DNA of 12,156 bases, from the NCBI RefSeq assembly GCF_000003605.2, contig NW_003130854.1, positions 1,990,087 to 2,002,242 of the forward strand, written 5' to 3'. The stretch is from Saccoglossus kowalevskii. Its lineage: Eukaryota > Hemichordata > Enteropneusta > Harrimaniidae. This document shows, piece after piece, positions 8,301 to 12,156 of the stretch; the stretch's first letter is position 1, and each line of letters starts with the position of its first letter. Below the pieces are notes generated by a model. That model made no database searches and was not told the DNA's origin. It was given only the letters and a program-made list of their open reading frames with translations. The position numbers were made by a program, and so were the translations under genes.

Positions 8301-11300
8301 GCAGTATCAAGACGGAGTCTTTGTTCTGCTACAGTACAACTGGTAAATATTTCAGTAAGCACATCTGTAGTTTCAGTTTTTAATCCAGCACCAAGATTCT
8401 TGGTGACAAGTTTCTGTTCAAGATATGCTTCAAGGGCGTCCTCTCCGTGTGGTTCTGATAAAAGACTCTGATTCACGGTAGATAAAGACAGAACCGACTC
8501 TGATGGTATATCAACCATGTCTTCATCTCCGTATGACCAGTACAGACCAATCGGCGACTTACTCAATAATGCAGTCTTAACTGCATCAAGTTTTGTTTTA
8601 GACCTGACTTCAATAACAGCCACTCCTTTAACACAGTGAATAGTTCTGAACTCAGGTTCTTGTCTGGTCTCAGATTCAGATTGAAGAGTCTCCTCTGGAA
8701 CAGTTTTTTCATCTTCTCCTGGAACAGAAACTACAGTTTCAATTCCAGCTTCAGCTTCGGCTTCTGTATGAACAACCTCAATCTCCTCCACGTCAAGCCC
8801 AGCAGATGGTTCAGCAACCCCAGCAGTGGAATCCGGTTCAGCTACATCAGCAGCTTCCTCAACACCTTCTGCATCTTTGGTATCTGCTACTTCTTTTGTT
8901 TCAGATTCTTTGCTCTGTGCTTCTGCTCTGTCGCTAATTTCCATTTGAATTTTTTGAGTAGGGATGAATACTTCTTCCTTGAACAACCCCCCTTGACCAT
9001 TAGAAGCCCGCAGGATGACCTTGCGCACAGTTTCCTCTTCCAGGTGAGTTGGGATGCCTGATATGACTAGAAGTCGGCAATGGGCAGTGGGCGTGTTCAG
9101 AGACTGACAGGCATCGCTCACAGCATCATTAGTCACAGCTTGTCCCTGCGTTTCACGATAAACCAGATGGCGTAGAATCAGCGACATTGTCAAAGCTCTA
9201 TGAAACCAAAGCATATCTTCTGGTTTGGATCCGTTCAGACTTACATCACCGACGGATTCAGTATAGATGGGTTTAGGGCAGCGTTTCGGTCCACTGACAC
9301 GCTTTGATTTTAATTTTTTACGCTTTGCTGCAGTAACGGGACTTGTGGGAGTTGCTGGTAGTGACGTCATGCTTGGTGCAGAGCTGGAAGCAGAGGCGGT
9401 AGTGGTTAGTGAAGGAGAACTGAGTGGCATGCTAATCTCGGACAAAGCCAGACACATCTCCATCAAGGAATGGAAATAAGTGCTGTGTCTAGCTATGGTG
9501 GTTACTCCTCCACTGGGGGTCTCACTATCATACAATTTGCGTAGTTCAGTCTGTAACTGTTGTAACTGCATCAGTAGTGACAAAGACGGGCTAGGATGTG
9601 GCAACAAGGATTCAGTTTTCTGCGTATTGTGCAGTTTCCGTAGTAACTGTGCCAACAGTAAGAAAATATACTCCTTAATCAAGGCTGGCACGTCAGTATG
9701 CCAAAGGTAATAGGTAACTAATTCAGTTGCATGCAGCAATACACTTGTCGCTATGACAACAGGCTTATCACTATGTGCACCTGACAATGTGGCCCGTTCT
9801 TTGAATGTCTTCTCGCTGGCTAATGTCTCAATGTAAGCCAAGGCGAGTGGAAACTCGGGTGGCAGACCATGGATTGTGATGGTAACACCTGGTGGTGGAG
9901 ATATTCCCATATGTAGATGGATCCTGTCAAATGGTAGTAGCACCGTAGGATACTGATCTATCTGGATGTTGGGAGGGGCTGTAAGACCACCTGTGCTGCT
10001 AAGTGATGCTTCTATTGGATAACTGATAACTTCCTGTCTGGATGACTGTCCTGTCTTTTTCACACGGTGTCCAATACCATAACAGTATATTCTGGCCCAG
10101 GGAGATTTGTACAATGAAGAGCTGTGAATGAAAGTAAAATACAAAGCATAGTTAAACTATGTCTGACTTTCTATGGTGAGAGTTGTATATAAGGACTTGT
10201 ATACTAGTAATAGATTTTAAGGAATCAGGATAATTTTTAAATACCAAAGCGAAAAACATATCAAGGGTTCTAAGTTATTCCCAGTTACTAACATGTTTAA
10301 CCCCCCCCCCCTAATAAAACTCACAATATATTAGTTTAAATTTATTTGATGAATTTTGATTAGTTTTCAATTCAATTTAGCCATCTTAACCAATAAGGCA
10401 CTATAAGAATTCAAAAAGTAATTGTTTTTATGGTAAGTTTTCTATTCATCTTTTGTCATTTTTATAATATACACTTCTGCACAGCAACAAATTAATAATT
10501 TGATACAGTAGCGCTTTTAACATTTTCTGATTTTTTATTATTTAGTAGCATGGAGAAAATCAATTAAAAAATGTCAGATATGTGAAATCTTGAATGAATT
10601 AGGACCGCTCAAAATGTAATAAACCACTTTAATTTTGTGAGAGGCAATTTTTCACAGATTTTGGAGTCGGTGCAAATCTCAAAAAGTCAACAATTATTTG
10701 GGATTCATGCAGTGACTTTAGTGAAATCTTGTCTTCACAAAAACAAAAATTATCCAATTGTGAAAGTTCTGATAGACATTTAATCTGCATTGAATACTTA
10801 CTCTTTTTTGATAGACTTGGGATCTCTTCTACAGCTAACAACCAGTAATGTAGAACCAGGAAAGTGAATATCTGAATTGACTTTAGTTTCAGTGACAGGG
10901 AATGCTTCATACAGGAAATTACTTGGAGCATTCTGTGAAGATGGATTATATACTTAGTCACCAACAATGTTATAAATTTGCTGGGGTTATGAAGTTTTAC
11001 TATTTTTGCAAAATATTCAATAAAGCAAGCCATGAGAAACATTCCTTTATGTATCACATTATTTAAAACATGCATCACGCAAATAAAATCATGTTATACA
11101 GCACATTTTCGTGTAGCACATCACATATGTAAAATGTTTTATAAAACAAAAGTCAAGTGGTACATTTTATGTAACATGTTTTGTAAAACATCAAGTTATG
11201 TGGCGCATCATCTCATGTAACACATGAAGTTGAGTAGCACATTGGTATATGTGGAACATGATATGTGACATAATATGATGCTTGACATAATAGGCACATA

Positions 11301-11757
11301 TATGTAATACATAATCTAATAGTTGATTAATATTACCTGAAGACAGGCACACAACTGATTAGTTAATTCCATCAGGTGATCTTCACCATGTGTTGCAGCA
11401 GTCGCTATGGCAATTGATAACTCTTCTCTTAGCTTTTGAGTGTCCTGATACAAAACATCGATGATAGAGCCTGTGTTGGCTGCAAGGCATTGCCATGGTG
11501 ATGATGTAGATGTTAAAGATGAAGCCAATATACCACCATCTGGCTGAGGAGGAGCCAATAAGTCATTAGACAACAGTAGTAGATGAGTCAGATCTAACTC
11601 TGGTACAGCGGTTGCCGCTGCTGCAAATAATGCAGGTTCTATGGTATCCAGCGATGAAGGGAGCTGCCTGACTGGACTACGGCACTGATTTATGAGTTCT
11701 AGTAAAGCACCTCTACAATGCATTCTGGTGACAGAGGCTTCACATCGTAGTAACTCC
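2212..11757 (-). CDS. HECTD4: HECTD4-like HECT E3 ubiquitin ligase, C-terminal 1,501 residues in 14 exons (5' partial)
   Basis: This is the 3' part of a very large E3 ligase gene. HECT ligases accept ubiquitin from an E2 as a thioester on a C-lobe cysteine and pass it to a substrate lysine. Seen directly: 14 exons joined by GT-AG introns with phases 0,2,1,2,2,1,1,1,0,0,2,0,1, every split codon restoring the frame, giving 1,501 residues and a TGA stop. HECT hallmarks appear in order: FNVRLAGEEVHGTSGSFRQF, GISIRANIPIGLDLL, DLQEADILTYSFIKKLE, ELRPGGRNINV, then a C-lobe ending in VETCMFMIKLPQYS. The tail ...AINCREDPLSG and the CNQERIP...CPCKDG C-lobe match what I remember of vertebrate HECTD4, so the orthologue call rests on memory of the family, not on a search. 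Human HECTD4 is roughly 4,000 residues, so more than half the protein lies upstream of this window. The substrate cannot be told from sequence. Confidence 0.92.
2349..2929 (-). other. Intron between exons M and N (581 bp)
   Basis: A GT-AG phase 1 intron with donor GTAAGTACAT and a T-rich tract before its CCAG acceptor. No coding or repeat feature is seen inside. Confidence 0.9.
2930..3152 (-). CDS. HECTD4: HECTD4 exon M, HECT C-lobe with Cys-rich loop
   Basis: The exon has 223 nt, 74 codons plus one base. The acceptor follows a T-rich run (TTTTACAG|AGCCAT) and the donor is ACCA|GTAAGT. The product has YFWNALESFSQEELSKFVKF, the family's FW..(L)..(F).. E...(L)(L).F helix. Next comes CNQERIPSTCPCKDG where canonical HECTs have F.TG..R.P.GG. 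A proline-rich stretch PPYPMKIAPPD follows. The three cysteines in this loop are not the catalytic one, which lies in the last exon. Confidence 0.95.
3153..3561 (-). other. Intron between exons L and M (409 bp)
   Basis: A phase 0 GT-AG intron with donor GTAAAGTATT and an acceptor preceded by eight consecutive T. Nothing else is recognised inside it. Confidence 0.9.
3562..3757 (-). CDS. HECTD4: HECTD4 exon L, HECT N-lobe C-terminal part
   Basis: The exon has 196 nt: one base completing Cys, then 65 codons, ending in phase 0. Acceptor TTTGTTTCAG|TCTGAA and donor CTCAAG|GTAAAG are strong. The product NNRQEYIDAICKLRMDELKC corresponds to the family pattern N...EY......R. The following RCGLASLMPVQLLTLMTPYD corresponds to the F..G....P...L..F...EL stretch. 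The exon ends CGLPTVDLDFLK, equivalent to the ...G...ID...L linker before the C-lobe. Methionine and leucine replace the usual phenylalanines. Confidence 0.95.
3965..4086 (-). CDS. HECTD4: HECTD4 exon K, HECT N-lobe beta segment
   Basis: The exon has 122 nt, 40 codons plus two bases of a split Cys codon. Acceptor CTCTGCAG|GCTGTC and donor GTCTG|GTAGGT are seen. The product AVNENDLSALCSDGCLYQFT leads to a beta pair YNTVTGEEVELRPGGRNINV. The EL.PGG.N..V element is conserved in nearly all HECT domains and precedes the N...EY helix of the next exon. The exon is short, and homology is what makes it certain. Confidence 0.94.
4184..4336 (-). CDS. HECTD4: HECTD4 exon J, HECT N-lobe core
   Basis: The exon has 153 nt, exactly 51 codons, with phase 0 at both ends. 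Acceptor TTTTACAG|TTGCTG and donor GAGCAG|GTTAGT are seen. The product LLGISIRANIPIGLDLLSTF, then WKCLV and DLQEADILTYSFIKKLEQ, is a textbook HECT core (family pattern G.A......L.L...FW..L and DL...DP..Y.S...L). Its symmetric phase means that skipping would keep the frame but delete the heart of the N-lobe. Confidence 0.95.
4337..4942 (-). other. Intron between exons I and J (606 bp) with a less AT-rich block
   Basis: A phase 0 GT-AG intron. The stretch 4580-4865 is less AT-rich than the rest, is open on both strands in short frames, and is bracketed by weakly complementary ends near ATTGTTTGACGTAA and CTACGTAACAATTA. It may be an old inserted element. No family is recognised. Confidence 0.85.
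4943..5115 (-). CDS. HECTD4: HECTD4 exon I, HECT N-lobe part 2
   Basis: The exon has 173 nt. Acceptor TTCTTTGACAG|GTGGTT and donor GGACAA|GTAAGT are strong. The first whole codon encodes Gly of GSFRQFLWQVIKEL, the helix that follows the N-lobe hairpin. A loop LLLPCPSSASGKNKGKYIL then leads to PGAMTYAEEKLLQFFGQ. In typical HECT domains this stretch is the P....... ....F.F.G...G.A helix that contacts the E2-binding subdomain. The serine/glycine/lysine loop is longer and more polar than in NEDD4-type HECTs. Confidence 0.93.
5368..5523 (-). CDS. HECTD4: HECTD4 exon H, HECT N-lobe part 1
   Basis: The exon has 156 nt with symmetric phase 1 ends. The acceptor is TTTCTTTGAAAG|GTGATG and the donor ACAA|GTAAGT. 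The product runs from DAKDSVSTQFCQAVRQL through FCVRIASGGDPTFSFNVRLA to GEEVHGT. The F.V.FAGEE(V/G)....G..R.F pattern is the standard beta-hairpin near the start of HECT N-lobes, and it is completed by SGSFRQFLWQVIKEL in the next exon. A purine-pyrimidine stretch, (AC)n on the plus strand, lies just upstream of the acceptor. Confidence 0.92.
5524..5960 (-). other. Intron between exons G and H (437 bp)
   Basis: A phase 1 GT-AG intron with donor GTGAGTTATA. It contains a perfect 10-bp palindrome ACTAATTAGT at 5811-5820 and a near-copy 30 bp away. No coding sequence is seen. Confidence 0.9.
5961..6227 (-). CDS. HECTD4: HECTD4 exon G, start of HECT-proximal region
   Basis: The exon has 267 nt with symmetric phase 1 ends. 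Acceptor TTGTTCTTACAG|ATGTTC and donor TTGGAG|GTGAGT are canonical. The product begins VPLESLRLRFALLQSLNKTL. The segment LRLRFALLQSLNKTLE and a following LPLVDLRP resemble the helix that precedes the HECT N-lobe in large HECT ligases, where a pattern such as LR.RF.LL..LN is common. It continues through a helix ending NHILNLTAQRNF and then DPLETVGG, which runs into the N-lobe proper in the next exon. Confidence 0.91.
6228..6648 (-). other. Intron between exons F and G (421 bp)
   Basis: A phase 1 GT-AG intron that is AT-rich throughout. No internal feature is recognised. The two small plus-strand open frames that overlap it have no support. Confidence 0.9.
6649..6839 (-). CDS. HECTD4: HECTD4 exon F, pre-HECT segment
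   Basis: The exon has 191 nt with 63 whole codons. Acceptor CTACTGTCAG|GTGTGC and donor CGTG|GTAAGT are strong. The product reads CACTDVSEALQLCKKWTLEM, then FVDSLCRKLAITPSRLHAHE and VYLTDAYLANPVYNCLR. It appears alpha-helical with several cysteines and links to DVPLESLRLRF in the next exon. This region just ahead of the HECT domain is well ordered in composition. No separate domain name can be given with confidence. Confidence 0.9.
6840..7331 (-). other. Intron between exons E and F (492 bp)
   Basis: A phase 2 GT-AG intron with donor GTAAATACAG. It contains an (AC)n-rich stretch near 7195-7207. An open frame of about 108 codons on the gene strand lies wholly in the intron. It lacks splice-compatible edges and has no recognisable protein pattern, so I treat it as chance. 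Confidence 0.88.
7332..7550 (-). CDS. HECTD4: HECTD4 exon E, charged linker leading into a helical pre-HECT module
   Basis: The exon has 219 nt with symmetric phase 2 ends. The acceptor is GTACCACCAG|GACACC and the donor GATAG|GTAAAT. The first half is charged and lysine/glutamate-rich (EKKYKKVEKSTRETSEKL) and looks like an extended helix or disordered linker. The second half, FLQFVGDKVKQDVRAVWRAV followed by FSCGYDLHLD, looks folded and leads into RCACTDVSEALQLCKKWTLE of the next exon. A second AG lies 9 bp further in and would remove three residues without breaking the frame, so NAG-type acceptor wobble is possible here. Confidence 0.87.
7720..7822 (-). CDS. HECTD4: HECTD4 exon D, lysine/glycine-rich linker
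   Basis: This small exon of 103 nt has 33 codons plus two split codons. Acceptor TTTTGAAG|GTAAGA and donor GTCAA|GTAAGT are seen. The product is highly basic and low in complexity (KNGKDGEKAAKAIKKGG, then KGSKERLALGEVTLKV). It continues the basic tail of the large exon, and together they form a flexible lysine-rich linker before the next exon. Because 103 is not a multiple of three, skipping this exon would break the frame. The exon is supported by exact phase closure on both sides, not by recognisable homology. Confidence 0.85.
8107..10121 (-). CDS. HECTD4: HECTD4 large 2-kb exon C, pre-HECT region with basic cluster and acidic linker
   Basis: The exon has 2,015 nt encoding 671 whole codons, about ten times the other exons. 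The acceptor is TTCATTCACAG|CTCTTC and the donor GAAG|GTAATG. Residue numbers here count from the first residue of the window product. The N-terminal part (about 235-350) is beta-strand then helical: YPTVLLPFDRIHLHMG, VTITIHGLPPEF, and a hydrophobic helix EYIFLLLAQLLRKL. Residues 416-449 are Ser/Thr/Ala/Pro-rich and precede a basic cluster KRKKLKSKR (450-458) that could be a nuclear localisation signal. Residues about 532-571 and 682-705 resemble the two halves of an RRM fold, separated by a Glu/Asp-rich linker (586-674). The C-terminal part (about 740-855) is helical, ending with a basic proline-containing tail. No catalytic motif is visible, and a scaffold or substrate-binding role is inference. 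Confidence 0.93.
8558..9079 (-). other. RRM-like pattern split by acidic linker, within exon C
   Basis: Within the 2-kb exon, CRLLVISGIPTHLEEETVRK matches the beta1-alpha1 pattern of an RNA-recognition motif (RNP2-like LLVISGIP followed by an EEE..RK helix). About 140 residues later, KGVAVIEVRSKTKLDAVKTA matches beta3-alpha2 (RNP1-like KG.A.IEV, then a helix with A at the expected spacing). Between them lies a Glu/Asp-rich stretch (8651-8917). The aromatic RNP1 residues are valine here, so a protein-binding or degenerate RRM is more likely than an RNA binder. This is pattern reading only. Confidence 0.45.
9299..9325 (-). other. Basic cluster, possible nuclear localisation signal, within exon C
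   Basis: The nine codons encode KRKKLKSKR directly after a Ser/Thr/Ala/Pro-rich, probably disordered stretch (9329-9427). They precede a second basic-proline segment, GPKRCPKP. This fits a monopartite NLS by composition. Function is inferred. Confidence 0.4.
10122..10801 (-). other. Intron between exons B and C (680 bp), largest complete intron
   Basis: A phase 2 GT-AG intron with donor GTAAGTATTC. It has an 11-base C run at 10301-10311 (G run on the gene strand). Otherwise it is featureless and strongly AT-rich. Confidence 0.9.
10802..10932 (-). CDS. HECTD4: HECTD4 exon B, short beta-rich segment
   Basis: This exon of 131 nt has 43 codons plus two bases of a split Asp codon. Acceptor TTCACAG|AATGCT and donor AAAGA|GTAAGT are both strong. 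The product runs NAPSNFLYEAFPVTETKV, then HFPGSTLLVVSCRRDP, and ends with a lysine pair. The HFPG...LLVV...DP pattern suggests a beta-strand segment that continues into the DSSLYKSPWARI start of the next exon. A longer open frame also crosses this exon on the same strand, but in another phase. Only the frame given here is open at both ends in the phases that its neighbours demand. Confidence 0.88.
10933..11336 (-). other. Intron between exons A and B (404 bp)
   Basis: A phase 0 GT-AG intron with donor GTAATATTAA. Roughly half of it is occupied by the degenerate tandem repeats listed at 11080-11310. The remainder is AT-rich without features. Confidence 0.88.
11080..11310. repeat. Degenerate short tandem repeats within a HECTD4 intron
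   Basis: Related blocks of roughly 35-45 bp recur: ATGTAAAATGTTTTATAAAA and ATGTAACATGTTTTGTAAAA about 44 bp apart, and AAGTYRWGTRGYRCAT variants near 11155, 11194 and 11228. All share GTAAC/GTAGCACAT-type words. The array is diverged, so copy edges are approximate. It lies in the intron between exons A and B, immediately beside the exon A donor. Confidence 0.6.
11337..11757 (-). CDS. HECTD4: HECTD4 exon A (first exon in window), helical pre-HECT segment
   Basis: The exon has 421 nt: one base completing a codon from an upstream exon outside the window, then 140 codons. Its donor CAG|GTAATA falls in phase 0. The acceptor is TTGCAG|GGAGTT after a short pyrimidine stretch. The product starts ELLRCEASVTRMHCRGALLE and is leucine- and alanine-rich, with a stretch SLDTIEPALFAAAATAVPEL and a PPQPDGG turn. 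It looks largely helical, and I recognise no named domain. The reading frame stays open across the whole exon and joins in frame to the next one. The acceptor is the least certain boundary, because the upstream exon that would supply the first two bases of the codon is not visible. Confidence 0.8.
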
Positions 11758-12156
11758 CTGCAAGTTTAAACACATTTTGCATTACAGTACTAGTCTTGTG
11801 TGCTTTATATACTTCATATGTACGTCCACACTGTTGTATAATAGACTACTGGTACTCATTTATAACAGAGCTTTGTTACAGCACCAGTGATTGGCTGGTT
11901 TGAGATGATCTGTGTCACAAAACCATAATTGGCCATATTACTCATAGCCCCCAGTGAGAAGACCCCAAGCTATATTTTCAACCATTTTAGCAATGAAGTC
12001 ACCAAAAATTCTCACAATATTCTTGAAATTTTGATTTTTTTTACATTTTAAGGTAAGAAATGCATACTGTGAAATACTTTATTTTAGCTGGAATTAATTT
12101 TTGCTGAAAAAGCTTTCTGGGTGTTTTGTATGGAATTTATTTTTAATGATTTTTGA
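11758..12156 (-). other. Part of an upstream HECTD4 intron (runs off the window)
   Basis: Directly upstream of the exon A acceptor. No open segment with a matching donor (two leftover bases) is evident, so the preceding exon is probably beyond the window. AT-rich sequence with T runs near 12036. Confidence 0.6.

Noticed and set aside
8636-9061. 141-codon plus-strand open frame rich in Phe and Ser
   Set aside because: It is the antisense of the Glu/Asp-rich linker of HECTD4 exon C (GAA/GAG read backwards as TTC/CTC). It has no independent support.
10629-11078. 149-codon open frame on the gene strand across exon B
   Set aside because: It is in a different phase from its neighbours and runs through both splice sites. 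Only the NAPSNFLYEAF frame joins exons A and C correctly.

Overview
The window is animal genomic DNA, most likely from an invertebrate. It is AT-rich, and its only convincing gene is split by spliceosomal GT-AG introns of about 100-680 bp. It also has homopolymer tracts, a minisatellite and a candidate MITE. I cannot name the species. Nothing prokaryotic, viral or CRISPR-like is present.

Layout: the minus strand from about 11,757 down to 2,212 carries the last 14 coding exons of a HECT-type E3 ubiquitin ligase gene that I identify as the HECTD4 orthologue. All 13 internal junctions are canonical GT-AG and every split codon closes in frame. The joined product is 1,501 residues ending in a natural stop; the 5' part of the gene lies beyond 12,156. 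In coding order the exons are 11757-11337, 10932-10802, 10121-8107, 7822-7720, 7550-7332, 6839-6649, 6227-5961, 5523-5368, 5115-4943, 4336-4184, 4086-3965, 3757-3562, 3152-2930 and 2348-2212. A 2-kb exon encodes a long pre-HECT region with a Ser/Thr-rich stretch, a basic NLS-like cluster and an RRM-like pattern interrupted by an acidic linker. The last seven or eight exons encode the HECT domain, and the catalytic Cys sits in the final exon.

Positions 1-2,211 lie downstream of the stop codon. They hold a 60-bp tandem repeat (about 1,654-1,950), candidate poly(A) signals, and a 206-bp putative MITE bounded by TTAA (690-903). I see no second gene there. The introns are mostly featureless, except for a degenerate repeat near 11,080-11,310 and a less AT-rich block near 4,580-4,865.

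The window has one gene, so no multi-gene system can be argued. The points most worth following up are the split RRM-like segment, the unusual HECT C-lobe and tail, and the downstream minisatellite.
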